Shown: positions 43,601 to 56,076, numbered from the stretch's first letter. The stretch is 64,000 nt of DNA from Echinarachnius parma (GCA_037951105.1 JBAMJV010008132.1:1-64000); one strand, 5' to 3'. Notes: a model not told the origin generated them from the letters alone. Translations and numbers: made by a program.

Positions 43601-46600
43601 CATCATTATCTCCCTTGTTCGCATCAGCGCCTTGCCTTATCAGATATTTCACTGTTTCGAGATTACCTCCATGTGATGCTGAATGAAGGGCTGTCCGTCC
43701 ATTGCCATCTCCCTTGTTCGCATCAGCGCCTTGACTTATCATATATTTCACTGTTTCGAGATGACCTTCCTGTGATGCTGCGTGAAGGGCTGTCCATCCA
43801 TCATTATCTCCCTTGTTCACATCAGCATCTTGACTTATCAGATATTTCACTGTTTCGAGATGACCTTCCTGTGATGCTGAATGAAGGGCTGTCCGTCCAT
43901 TGTTGTTATCTCCCTTCTTCGCATCAGCGCCTTGACTTATCAGATATTTCACTGTTTCGAGATGACCTTTCTGTGATGCTGCGTGAAGGGCTGTCCATCC
44001 ATCATTATCTCCCTTGTTCGCATCAGCGCCTTGCCTTATCAGATATTTCACTGTTTCGAGATTACCTCCATGTGATGCTGAATGAAGGGCTGTCCGTCCA
44101 TTGCCATCTCCCTTGTTCGCATCAGCGCCTTGACTTATCATATATTTCACTGTTTCGAGATGACCTTCCTGTGATGCTGCGTGAAGGGCTGTCCATCCAT
44201 CATTATCTCCCTTGTTCACATCAGCATCTTGACTTATCAGATATTTCACTGTTTCGAGATGACCTTCCTGTGATGCTGAATGAAGGGCTGTCCGTCCATT
44301 GTTGTTATCTCCCTTCTTCGCATCAGCGCCTTGACTTATCATATATTTCACTGTTTCGAGATGACCTTCCTGTGATGCTGCGTGAAGGGCTGTCCATCCA
44401 TCATTATCTCCCTTGTTCACATCAGCATCTTGACTTATCAGATATTTCACTGTTTCGAGATGACCTTCCTGTGATGCTGAATGAAGGGCTGTCCGTCCAT
44501 TGTTGTTATCTTCCTTCTTCGCATCAGCGCCTTGACTTATCAGGTATTTCACTGTTTCGAGATGACCTTTCTGTGATGCTGCGTGAAGGGCTGTCCGTCC
44601 ATTGTCATCTCCCTTGTTCGCATCAGCGCCTTGACTTATCAGATATTTCACTGTTTCGAGATGACCTTCCTGTGATGCTGAATGAAGGGCTGTCCGTCCA
44701 TTGTTGTTATCTCCCGTGTTCGCATCAGCGCCTTGACCTATCAGATATGTAACTGTTTCGAGATGACCTTCCTGTGATGCTGCGTGAAGGGCTGTCCATC
44801 CATCATTATCTCCCTTGTTCACATCAGCATCTTGACTTATCAGATAGTTCACTATTTCGAGATGACCTTCCTGTGATGCTGCGTGAAGGGCTGTATATCC
44901 ACCATTACATCCCATGTTCGCATCAGCACCTTGACTTATGAGATATTTCACTGTTTCGAGATTACCTCCATATGATGCTGAATGAAGGGCTGTCCGTCCA
45001 TTGCCATCTCCCTTGTTCGCATCAGCGCCTTGACTTATCATATATTTCACTGTTTCGAGATGACCTTCCTGTGATGCTGCGTGAAGGGCTGTCCATCCAT
45101 CATTATCTCCCTTGTTCGCATCAGCGCCTTGCCTTATCAGATATTTCACTGTTTCGAGATGACCTTCCTGTGATGCTGCGTGAAGGGCTGTCCATCCATC
45201 ATTATCTCCCTTGTTCACATCAGCATCTTGACTTATCAGATATTTCACTGTTTCGAGATGACCTTCCTGTGATGCTGCGTGAAGGGCTGTCCATCCATCA
45301 TTATCTCCCTTGTTCACATCAGCATCTTGACTTATCAGATATTTCACTGTTTCGAGATGACCTTCCTGTGATGCTGAATGAAGGGCTGTCCGTCCATTGT
45401 TGTTATCTCCCTTCTTCGCATCAGCGCCTTGACTTATCAGATATTTCACTGTTTCGAGATGACCTTCCTGTGATGCTGCGTGAAGGGCTGTCCATCCATC
45501 ATTATCTCCCTTGTTCACATCAGCATCTTGACTTATCAGATATTTCACTGTTTCGAGATGACCTTCCTGTGATGCTGAATGAAGGGCTGTCCGTCCATTG
45601 TTGTTATCTCCCTTCTTCGCATCAGCGCCTTGACTTATCAGATATTTCACTGTTTCGAGATGACCTTCCTGTGATGCTGCGTGAAGGGCTGTCCATCCAT
45701 CATTATCTCCCTTGTTCACATCAGCATCTTGACTTATCAGATAGTTCACTATTTCGAGATGACCTTCCTGTGATGCTGCTTGAAGTGCTGTCCATCCATC
45801 ATTATCTCCCTTGTTCGCATCAGCGCCTTGCCTTATCAGATATTTCACTGTTTCGAGATTACCTCCATATGATGCTGAATGAAGGTCTGTCCGTCCATTG
45901 CCATCTCCCTTGTTCGCATCAGCGCCTTGACTTATCATATATTTCACTGTTTCGAGATGACCTTCCTGTGATGCTGCGTGAAGGGCTGTCCATCCATCAT
46001 TATCTCCCTTGTTCGCATCAGCGCCTTGCCTTATCAGATATTTCACTGTTTCGAGATTACCTCCATGTGATGCTGAATGAAGGGCTGTCCGTCCATTGCC
46101 ATCTCCCTTGTTCGCATCAGCGCCTTGACTTATCATATATTTCACTGTTTCGAGATGACCTTCCTGTGATGCTGCGTGAAGGGCTGTCCATCCATCATTA
46201 TCTCCCTTGTTCACATCAGCATCTTGACTTATCAGATATTTCACTGTTTCGAGATGACCTTCCTGTGATGCTGAATGAAGGGCTGTCCGTCCATTGTTGT
46301 TATCTCCCTTCTTCGCATCAGCGCCTTGACTTATCAGATATTTCACTGTTTCGAGATGACCTTTCTGTGATGCTGCGTGAAGGGCTGTCCATCCATCATT
46401 ATCTCCCTTGTTCGCATCAGCGCCTTGCCTTATCAGATATTTCACTGTTTCGAGATTACCTCCATGTGATGCTGAATGAAGGGCTGTCCGTCCATTGCCA
46501 TCTCCCTTGTTCGCATCAGCGCCTTGACTTATCATATATTTCACTGTTTCGAGATGACCTTCCTGTGATGCTGCGTGAAGGGCTGTCCATCCATCATTAT

Positions 46601-47963
46601 CTCCCTTGTTCACATCAGCATCTTGACTTATCAGATATTTCACTGTTTCGAGATGACCTTCCTGTGATGCTGAATGAAGGGCTGTCCGTCCATTGTTGTT
46701 ATCTCCCTTCTTCGCATCAGCGCCTTGACTTATCAGATATTTCACTGTTTCGAGATGACCTTTCTGTGATGCTGCGTGAAGGGCTGTCCGTCCATTGTCA
46801 TCTCCCTTGTTCGCATCAGCGCCTTGACTTATCAGATATTTCACTGTTTCGAGATGACCTTCCTGTGATGCTGAATGAAGGGCTGTCCGTCCATTGTTGT
46901 TATCTCCCGTGTTCGCATCAGCGCCTTGACCTATCAGATATGTAACTGTTTCGAGGTGACCTTCCTGTGATGCTGCGTGAAGGGCTGTATATCCACCATT
47001 ACATCCCATGTTCGCATCAGCACCTTGACTTATGAGATATTTCACTGTTTTTAGATTACCTCCAATTGATGCTGAATGAAATGCTGTCCGTCCATCGTCA
47101 TCTCCCTTGTTCGCATCAGCGCGTTGACTTATCAGATATTTCACTGTTTCGAGATTACCTCCATGTGATGCTGAATGAAGGGCTGTCCGTCCATTGCCAT
47201 CTCCCTTGTTCGCATCAGCGCCTTGACTTATCATATATTTCACTGTTTCGAGATGACCTTCCTGTGATGCTGCGTGAAGGGCTGTCCATCCATCATTATC
47301 TCCCTTGTTCACATCAGCATCTTGACTTATCAGATATTTCACTGTTTCGAGATGACCTTCCTGTGATGCTGAATGAAGGGCTGTCCGTCCATTGTTGTTA
47401 TCTCCCTTCTTCGCATCAGCGCCTTGACTTATCAGATATTTCACTGTTTCGAGATGACCTTTCTGTGATGCTGCGTGAAGGGCTGTCCATCCATGGTTAT
47501 CTCCCTTGTTCACATCAGCATCTTGACTTATCAGATTACCTCCATATGATGCTGTGTGCAGGGCTGTCCATTCATCATTATCTCCCATGTTCGCATCAGC
47601 ATCTTGACTTATCAGATATTTCACTGTTTCGAGATTACCTCCATATGATGCTGTGTGCAGGCCTGTCCATTCATCATTATCTCCCATGTTCGCATCAGCG
47701 CCTTGACTTATCAGATATTTCACTGTTTCGAGATTACCGCCATGTGATGCTGCATGCAGGGCTGTCCATCCATCATTATCTCCCTTGTTCACATCAGCAT
47801 CTTGACTTATCAGATATGTCACTCTTTTGAGATTACCTCCATATGATGCTGAATGAAGGGCTGTTCGTCCATTGTTATCTCCCTTGTTCTCATCAGCGCC
47901 TTGACTTATCAGATATTTAACTGTTTCGAGATTACCTCCATGTGATGCTAAGTGCAGGGCTGT
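37698..47963 (-). CDS. Giant ankyrin-repeat exon (about 100 repeats)
   Basis: A single minus-strand open frame of about 3420 codons runs from just below a TAG at 47966-47964 to a donor AAG|GTGTGT at 37698/37697. Nearly all of it is a 33-residue ankyrin repeat, for example GDNDGWTALHAASQEGHL followed by ETVKYLISQGADANK. Units with NNNG carry one extra codon. The last part (38.7-37.7 kb) is more varied and includes a 134-residue module duplicated once (402-bp offset; FAVDSIGNTPLHYALSSG, STKALFGAS, GANINCRVTGGSTALH). There is no signal peptide, membrane segment, kinase or death domain. Ankyrin arrays bind proteins; the partner is unknown. No convincing start codon is visible, so the 5' end is unresolved. 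Confidence 0.85.
39830..42610 (-). repeat. 1392-bp higher-order duplication inside the ankyrin exon
   Basis: Diagnostic variants recur with an offset of exactly 1392 bp (14 repeat units plus two extra codons). Examples are TATCTTCCTT at 40721 and 42113, CATATGATGC at 39989 and 41381, and GCCCATTGCC at 40511 and 41903. This is recent tandem duplication of a block of 14 repeats. Confidence 0.85.
42110..46950 (-). repeat. 2394-bp higher-order duplication inside the ankyrin exon
   Basis: The variants TATCTTCCTT (42113, 44507) and GAAGGTCTGTCCG (about 43486, 45880), and the block starting at 42578 and again at 44972, are displaced by exactly 2394 bp, about 24 repeats. Sequence agreement over the block is almost complete. 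The duplication keeps the frame because the offset is divisible by three. Confidence 0.87.
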
Positions 47964-48240
47964 CTATCCATCATTACCTCCCTTGTTCGCATCAGTATCC
48001 TGACTTGTTGTTTAGAACCATTACTATGCCATAACAAAAGCATGTGACGACACTACTTCGGTACTCTATGCTGAATCCATGGCTGTCCATGCGTTATCCT
48101 TTTCTTTGTTCGCATCAGCACCTTGAGTCATCAGATATTTCACTGCGTCGAGATGACCTCCATGTGATGCTGAGTCCAGGGCTGTCCATCCATCATTACC
48201 TCCCTCGTTCGCATCAGCGCCTTGACTTATCAGATATTAA
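47964..48240 (-). pseudogene. Decayed ankyrin repeats upstream of the large exon
   Basis: The repeat sequence continues beyond the in-frame TAG (a TGG codon in the usual WTALH block). About two and a half further repeats follow (NDGWTALDSASHGGHL, VKYLMTQGADANK), separated by about 45 unrelated bases and containing another stop. Either the array has been eroded at its 5' side, or a splice acceptor near the TAG starts the exon. Confidence 0.75.
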
Positions 48241-49170
48241 CGCCTTGGGCACACGATGGCTACGATGGGCTGCCACGAGCTGCGATGATCTGGAAATAAA
48301 CAAGAAGTTATGGAGGGCAGATCGTGTCAAAAATAACCAAACGTCACAGAGGAATGTAAATTTCGCAATAAAGTCGGTCTGATTTCAATTTATGGCCATA
48401 AATGATTTTTAAAATTACATTTCGTGTGAAATAAACCTTAGATATAATTTATCGTGTTTAATAAATATATATTTGGGCTGTTGATCAAACACTAGCACGA
48501 CTTGTCACGAGGAACGCATGCGTCGTGCTTTCACTTCTCATCGCAGGTTCTCATCGCAGGTGATGGCACAATCGAAAATCGGGTTTTGAACATGTTCAAA
48601 ATACTAGCGCGATCAAAACAACAGAAGAGAGATACAGCATGCGGGGATGGCGTAGTCTTGTAGTTCGGGACTGGTTTATGATTGGTTGCAGTCACCCTGA
48701 AATCTTTGAAAATGGCCTAATTCGGGTCAAAGCAATATAACGTCATATTTGTACAAACTGATATCATGATTACTAGAGAAAACTTATACACTTTTTCATC
48801 AGGGTAGTTTTTGTAACCGAGTGCAATTACCATGACAAAATGTACTTCTTCTGCTCAATGTATGTCTTGGTTACTTTTTGGTGGATTATTAAAACAAATA
48901 TGGCATGGAATATATTAACGTACTTGAAACAGAATATAGCTGGAAAGTGTACAGTTATGTGGGGTGTTGCCGTTTGTCATAATTCTGACTCAATTTTATG
49001 CAATAAATCAATATTTTCCAAAGTAGCTTGCGCAATATTTGGTACGAAATAAGCTTTACATAAGTCAATGTATGCACTATATGCTATAGCGTGTACTACA
49101 CCATGGACCCTACCACTCTAGTAGGGCCTGTTCAAAGCAAACTTAGTATTTCCTCCTAGGCAATATATTT
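48241..49170. other. No gene recognised; upstream of the ankyrin array
   Basis: This is AT-rich sequence with only short frames. A 5' exon and promoter of the ankyrin gene would be expected here or further right. I could not identify a splice-bounded coding exon or a core promoter. Confidence 0.45.
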
Positions 49171-49939
49171 ACCATTTCAAAAAGATATTTTGTTATTTTG
49201 CGTATATCGACCCCCAGGTTACGACATGTCTTTTGTTTAAAAGTTTAGAGAAATCCTAAAAACAGTGGACTCTACTGGAGAGAACACAAATGAAATTTTG
49301 ATTTTGGGTGATTTAAACTGTAATTTGTTTAGGAAATGCAAATACACCATTGTTCTCAAACATGATGTTTTGTAATGAATTTGTATAATTTGCAACAGCT
49401 AATTGATACACCAACTCGTGTAACACACCAATCAAGTACCTTGATAGACACAATATTTACAACTAGAAACGAGAATATTATTGAGCACGGATGCATTCAC
49501 ACATCGTTGAGTGATCACTTTTCTGTGTATGTTATTCGTAGAGTAAAATCGTCAAATAAATGTCCTATTCAAAAGGGCAAATTGTTAAAATATCGATCAA
49601 ATAAACAAGAGAATATGAAATATGAAATTTTGATTTTGGGTGATTTAAACTGTAATTTTTTTAGGAAATGCAAATACACCATTGTTCTCAAACATGATGT
49701 TTTTTAATGAATTTGTATAATTTGCAACAGCTAATTGATACACCAACTCGTGTAACACACCAATCAAGTACCTTGATAGACACAATATTTACAACTAGAA
49801 ACGAGAATATTATTGAGCACGGATGCATTCACACATCGTTGAGTGATCTGTGTATGCTATTCGTAGAGTAAAATCGTCAAATAGATGTCCTATTCAAAAG
49901 GGCAAATTGTTAAAATATCGATAAAATAAACAAGAGAAT

Positions 49940-50938
49940 ATGACTGAATTGTTATGTATTTTACAAACTACCGCATGGTCGCATCTCGACGAAGTTATTG
50001 ATGCGAATGTATATTGGAAAGTGTGGAAAGATGCATTCGTTTCAATTATTGATGAGGTTTCACCTGTTAAAATGAAAAGAGTTCGTGATCAGTCGCATTC
50101 ATGGAATACAAAAGATATTAGAAAGTTAATGAATAAACGTGATATTACACATAGAAAATTTTTAAAATTGAAAAGGAAACAACATGTGCTCAATTATGTA
50201 GAAAGTCAATTATGTATGAAGTTGTGGCAAGATTATAAAAAGATTCGAAACAAAGTAAATGTTTTATTAGAAAAGGAAAAAAGAAATTATTTTGTGTCTA
50301 AGATTAAAGAAAATAGCAATGATCCAAAACGAATGTGGTCTTGTTTAAAAGAGTTATTACCGAAAAAAAATTCTGCTCTCCCCGTAGATTTTTAAATTGA
50401 TGGAGTTATGAGTAATAATGATGATGTAATTGCGAATACATTTAATGACTTCTTTATTGATTCTAATGTTTTTAATGAATGTGTAATTAATTTGAATGAA
50501 GGCAATATATGTACTGTAAACCGTGATGTTTACGTTGATGCATCTAGTGAATTGTTTGTTTTTAAAGATATAAATGAAAATACCGTGCTAGAATTACTAT
50601 CAGATTTAGACCCTTGTAAAGCAACTGGCATTGATGACATAAGTTCTTCTCATTTGAAATTTGCAAAAATTGAAATATCAAAAAGTATTACAACATTGAT
50701 TAATTTATCATTAAATTCAGGAATATACCCAAATGAATGGAAAAGTTCAAAAGTAAGACCTTTGTATAAAAAGGGTGCAAATCATAAAATAGAAAACTAT
50801 CGCCCTATATCCATACTACCAGTAGTAAGCAAAATAATAGAAAGAATAGTCCATAAGCAGCTTTATGCGTACTTATCCTCACACGCGCTTTTGACACTGT
50901 CGATACGGAAATCCTACTTGTTAAGTTACGTAAGATAG
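49940..50938 (+). pseudogene. Endonuclease-RT linker and RT fingers of the broken retrotransposon
   Basis: Two adjoining frames (49940-50395 and 50408-50938) carry the linker (WNTKDIRKLMNKRD) and RT blocks ATGIDDISSSHLKFAK and YRPISILPVVSKI. They are separated by a stop. The second frame then runs into a deletion after LSSHALL, where about 40 residues normally leading to motif A are missing; the downstream part continues in another frame (EILLVKLRKIGC). Confidence 0.8.
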
Positions 50939-51081
50939 GCTGCTCCGACCCTGTTATAAATTGGTTTAACTCCTACTTAAATAACAGGAGTCAAAGAGTT
51001 ATAATCTGTGACACTCTATCAGATGAAAGGTCTCTATCCCTCGGGGTACCACAAGGGTCCATATTAGGACCTCTTTTATTT

Positions 51082-52357
51082 TTGATTTATATTGACGATT
51101 TAGTGATGGCTTTGAAACATTGTCATGTAACCATGTACGCTGATGATACAACCCTTTATTATAGTAGTTCATCCGTAACTGATATTCAAAATAGATTACA
51201 AGAATATATGAATAATGTTGAATTATGGCTCTACGCTAATAAATTGACATTAAATGTTGATAAAACAAAATTAATATTCATTGGTACTCCGCAAAGATTG
51301 ATGTCTAAAAAGGGAGATGTGCAAATAAAATTTAAAGGGAAAATTATTGAACAATGTAAAAGTATTAAATGTCTCGGAGTAGTTATTGATGAACATTTAA
51401 ATTAGTCAGAACATATTAATTGTGTATGTAAAAAGGTATTTTTATAGTTTAAAGGGACTTATTAACATTGTCCAAATCCACAAAATAAAATGTTCATTCT
51501 AGCGGTTCCCTCATAGCTTGTTGTATTCGTATTAACAATAAAATCATGGGACAGGTTTCGGTTTTTCAAATTTCCCTTTCGTTACAAAGATATGTACGAT
51601 CAAAGTATTCAGATAAGAAAAACTGCCCCGGAGTTTTTCATACCGTGTACGAAGTGAGTGCAGTGAGTTAGTTTATATCACTTTGCATTTTTGCTCATAA
51701 CTTGGCCATGCAATGTCTATTTGACTTGAAATTTTCACACAATACCCTGTGGACATATGAGATAACAACAATATACATTGCATCAACCATTCCTCACTTT
51801 TTGCACATGTCAACAAAGTTACTATATCCCTGTTAAGGAGAATAAAGCCTTATGTTCCAAAAGATACCATGATATTATTATATTTATGTTTGATTCAATC
51901 TCAAATTGATTATTGTTGTGAAATATGGGGGGTTCATTCTATTCATCAAACAGAACGTATTATCAAATTACAAAAAAGGGCCGCAAGGATGATTTTATGT
52001 TGCAATTTTCATACCCCGTCCAAGGAAATGTTTAGTCAGTTGAAGTGGTTACCATTTAATGATCGTGTGACATATTTTAAATGTGTATTTATGTACAAAT
52101 GTATTCATCGCCTTTCCTCTAATTTTTATTATGATTCGTTTGTTTTTGTTTCTGATACGCATCCATTTCATACTAGACACGCGGCAAATTTGAACTTAAT
52201 TATTCCTAAGGCTCGCACAGAACAATATAAACATTTTCTATTTTACTCTTTTATATTCCTCTGGAATAAGTTACCCACTGAAATAAAAACGTCAAATTCC
52301 TTGAATATTTTTAAACAGAAAATGAAACAACATTTATTCAAAAACCTTGCCTTATAG
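51082..52357 (+). pseudogene. RT palm and thumb, split by a MITE
   Basis: The frame 51082-51405 has MYADDTTLYY and the thumb block CKSIKCLGVVID. The frame 51869-52357 has DYCCEIWG and LQKRAARMIL, both typical of the end of CR1/Jockey ORF2. Between them lies the TTAA-flanked MITE at 51453-51832. Removing it brings together a run corresponding to the usual SLxxLRRIKPYVP region. Confidence 0.85.
51453..51832. mobile_element. TTAA-flanked MITE, family B (second copy, inverse)
   Basis: It is flanked by TTAA at 51449-51452 and 51833-51836 and begins AGGGAC. It is the inverse counterpart of 36787-37122: CATGGGACAGGTTTCGGTTT and GCATTTTTGCTCATAA match that copy's reverse complement. It is inserted in an RT frame, which gives an independent check of its borders. 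Confidence 0.82.
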
Positions 52358-53071
52358 TCTCAATTGTAATGAGTGATATCTTACTATTATGTATTATATT
52401 TTTATATTTGTTATTTAATTAAAGAAATAATAATGTGTGCGGCATTTATGTTGTTTTTTATATCATGAATAAACCTTATAAGAATTTGTTTCAAAATATA
52501 TGTGTATATAAAATGCAGGATTTGTTATTCTTTTAATGTATAATTATGTTTTACGTCACTTTGTTATTTTAAAACATTTATATATTTATGTATTTATATA
52601 TTTATGTACAATTGTATAATACATTTCAAATGTTTTTATAACGATGTTTGTATGTTTGTATACTGTATCCCAGGGCCCCATGGGAGACCAAATTATTGTT
52701 GAATGAGCCACCCTGGTAAAATATATTGAAATAAATAAATAAATAAATAAACTATTCATGGTTTGGTAGACAATGCTTAAGCCTGAATATTTCAGGCAAG
52801 CCTCCGTAAATCCAGGTATTCATGTTTTTCATTTAAGAGTTTATTCTTATTCCACACCCCATCATTAAAAGGGAGTATTCAACTGACATGTTTGTATTTT
52901 CTCAATTGGGATAGGCAGTAACATGTCATCAACTTGTGCAGATCTTCTTTGATTTATGCAACTCAACCACGCCAATCCTAATTCTATAATAATTTTCACC
53001 TATCATCTGATTCAAAATAGTAAGAATCCATGTTATAATTGTTGAATTATTCCCTATATTAAAAGGGTTAC

Positions 53072-53294
53072 AGCTCGTTATTCCGAAGGTTCGGTTATTC
53101 CGAAGGTTTTGTATTTCGAAGGTTCGTTATTCCGAAAATGAAATCGGGTTCGTTATTCCGAAGGTTCGTTAATCCGAAAATGAGATCGGGTTCGTTATTC
53201 CGAAGGTTCGTTAGTCCGAAAATGAAATATTTTAATCCGAAAATAAAATAAGGTTCGTTAAACCGAAAATGAAATCGGGTTCGTTATTCCGAAT
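53072..53294 (+). repeat. Minisatellite of GGTTCGTTATTCCGAA units, array 1
   Basis: About a dozen variable copies of TTCGTTATTCCGAAGG and TTCGTTAATCCGAAAATGA occur. The same words occur at 55481-55757 and inside the TIR element at 60644-61312. Here it is preceded by GGGTTACAG, which resembles one end of that element. Confidence 0.85.
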
Positions 53295-53299
53295 GTCAC

Positions 53300-55480
53300 A
53301 GGTCCTATTTGAACCTGGCCCCAGTTCGGGTTTTTCAATATTTATACAGGAGATTATTTACTCAAATAAATCAAAAGGGACAAAAGTATGTACGATTAAT
53401 TAGCTTAGCCTTAAAGGTAGACTAAAACGCTTTAATCATAAAAATAAAAGGTCATCAAGCATGAATCAAACAATCATATATAAACAACTATTATAAGCAG
53501 TGAATTAACTCTAATTCAACCTAACTTAAAATATCAACTTATATGACTTAAGATCAAATGCTATTCAACTTAACTTATAAAACCAACTATATAACTTTAA
53601 ATCTAAAGTATTTGACTAAATATCACCAAGGGTTTCGTAACTTATATACCGAGCCAGCAGGGAATCTGAAATAAGAATATAAGGCAAGGAGAACTCTTAA
53701 ACGGCTGTAATGTACTTCGGGAAGAAATTCACAAACACGTGTTCTCTCGTTGCTATCAAAAATGCATCTCCTTTTATATTAAACTAATATTTTATAGGAC
53801 ATACTAACAGTAACATTTAAAACAATCTTTATAAAACATTATATTACAAGTAGAATTCTCTACCACTTGTTCCTAATTCAAAAGTTCTTCCAGTACTACT
53901 AGTTAGAAAACATCATTAGAGACACATGCCACATTACTCATGGCAATAAAATTACCACTATCAACTAATACTGGCCATGCACAGAGTGGAGAAAAGAAAG
54001 GGGAGATAAGAAACTGAGGAGAGAAAGAGAGTAAGATAACTCAACCATGAGTTTGGATAGAGAGAGACAGGAAGAGAGAGAGAAGGAGAAAGATAAGAGC
54101 TTAGACAGTCTGGACATAGTTAAGAAAGGGTGAGAAAGGAAGAGAGAGATAGAGACATAGTGTACGGAGTAGCCGAAGTCTTCAAACAAACTTCTACTTA
54201 AAGGCTCTTCTAACGTTAAAGGGCAACAACTTCCTAAACACAAAGGAATAGTTTGTATGTACATATTTACACATAGGCTATTAGTCAAACTCATTCGATC
54301 CCAGCCTACTGTCTTAATCTCTAAATCAATGAGGCTATATTCACAGGCACAACTTAAGTGCTGGTATATATACATCGCACTCTTATCCAATTGCATATAA
54401 ATTCAATGAATGTAATAATGTATATATCCAAAGTATAATTTTGAGTATATTATGTTTCACATAAGACATATAGAAATGCCCAATAATAGTTGCAATTATC
54501 AAATTAAACCAGTTTCTCTATAAACGTTATATTAAATGGCATCATGTAAGTGTTATGACATATCAATCTTTGTTATCATAATTATTCTCATCAAAACAAT
54601 AATATGTTAGTGATACATGCAAGTTATGGTTTTGCGAGTATTGTTCAGCGTCGGTTTATTATTAACCATTGGAGCTCACGAAATATCACTGCCACAGGTT
54701 TAGAGCTCTTTAAACCTGTTTGACCTGGGTGATACTTCCGCAATTTGGATTTATCATATAACATAATCACAATATAACTTCAATTATTCTTCTAATAATT
54801 TCCATTAAAAGTTAGCACCACGCGCAGCATAACCATACTGAACAAAGAGCGCATAACCATGTGTACAATACAATGGGTTAGATACAATTTAATTTACAAA
54901 GAGATGGATAAGTTATTCCTCCAACTAGATCAACTCATTTAATACTTGTGTATGAATCAACTAAAATGTAAGCTTAATTGATCATATGAATATTCTAAAA
55001 GAAAGTGAAATATGTGCAAGAAAACTATTACACATATAGACTACTAAATATAAATATGGATGTTGCTTACCTGAAACAAGAAACAAGACAAGGAGAACGT
55101 CTTAGCCGCTGTGGTGATTTCTGGAAGAATTCACAAACACGTCTGTTCTCCTCGCTAGCAATATGCATCTCAGCTCCTACTTGTAAACTAAACCAAGCTA
55201 ACAGGAGGTGAGATGCCTTGTTATCTTATTTCAAGTCAACATCGATGAATCACCATTTAGCACACACAAAGGCTTTGCTTCCCATTAATCTTAAAGCACA
55301 GTGCACATTAAATAAATCACTACCTAGGTACCAGCAACTTTTATCAATGCCAGATAGGTAGTATGTATGGTCTACATGCAAAATGACATTATTTTGTACC
55401 AAGGGACTGCGTACTCTATAAGACTTACAATAGAGACATAACATGTATTTAATCTTACATTACTCAAACTACAGGGTCTG
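53300..55480. other. AT-rich interval between two related minisatellite arrays
   Basis: No coding sequence is recognised. A segment near 53660-53800 (ACAAACACG, TTCTCTCG, GCATCTCCTTT) recurs imperfectly near 55080-55200 in the same orientation. With the flanking arrays this suggests an old duplication of about 1.4 kb. A purine-rich stretch (GAGAGA-type) covers about 53985-54150. Confidence 0.5.
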
Positions 55481-55757
55481 ACACTCGAAGGTTCGTTAGT
55501 CCGAAAATGAAATCGGGTTCGTTATTCCGAAGGTTCGTTAATCCAAAAATTAAATCGGGTTCGTTATTCCAAAGGTTCGTTAATCCGAAAATGACATCGG
55601 GTTCGTTATTCCGAAGGTAATTTAATCGGAAAATAAAATAAGGTTCGTTAAACCGAAAATGAAATCGGGTTCGTTATTCCGAAGATGAAATCGGGTTCGT
55701 TATTCCGAAGGTTCGTTAATCCGAAAATGAAATAGGGTTCGTTAGTCCGAAAATGAA
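55481..55757 (+). repeat. Minisatellite of GGTTCGTTATTCCGAA units, array 2
   Basis: Repeated GGTTCGTTATTCCGAAGG and GGTTCGTTAATCCGAAAATG words are in the same orientation as array 1. Confidence 0.85.
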
Positions 55758-55982
55758 AAAAATACGACGTAGGGATGTTGGATGGGTTCCCGAATCAGTA
55801 AGAAATTTGATTCTGATTTCATTTAAGCAATGTTTCTTAAGCAAATTGATTTAGAGCAGTGCGGACTTGGGAATGGGGATCTGTCATACTCTAATGGCCG
55901 CGGCTGCATGCATGCTGCTACCACCAATAATAATAGTAATAATCATGATTTGTGAAGGTTTTGCATTTCGTCTCGTCTTCAC

Positions 55983-56001
55983 TGTGTGTGTGCGTGTGTG
56001 T

Positions 56002-56075
<74 letters not shown>
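55983..56075 (+). repeat. (GT)n microsatellite
   Basis: It has about 46 GT repeats with three early interruptions. Long Val/Cys and His/Thr frames across it are artefacts. Confidence 0.97.

Positions 56076-56076
<1 letters not shown>

Larger units (their letters stand above)
49175..52751 (+). mobile_element. CR1/Jockey-like non-LTR retrotransposon, broken
   Basis: The recognisable order is endonuclease (YRPPG, LGDLNCN, SDHFSVYV), linker, RT (NYRPISILPVVSKIIERIV, GVPQGSILGPLLF, YADDT) and thumb (KCLGVVIDEHLN, QIDYCCEIWG). The 3' end ACCCTGGTAAAATATATTG… has an (AATA)n tail ending at 52751. It has no ORF1 and many breaks: a 332-bp tandem duplication in the endonuclease, a deletion before RT motif A near 50890, and a 380-bp MITE at 51453-51832. 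It is inactive. The tail style and lack of RNase H set it apart from the family at 9-35 kb. Confidence 0.85.

Noticed and set aside
38798..47830. Plus-strand frames with repeating HYLPCSHQRLDLSDISLF
   Set aside because: They are the reverse-strand shadow of the ankyrin exon, kept open by the 99-bp period.
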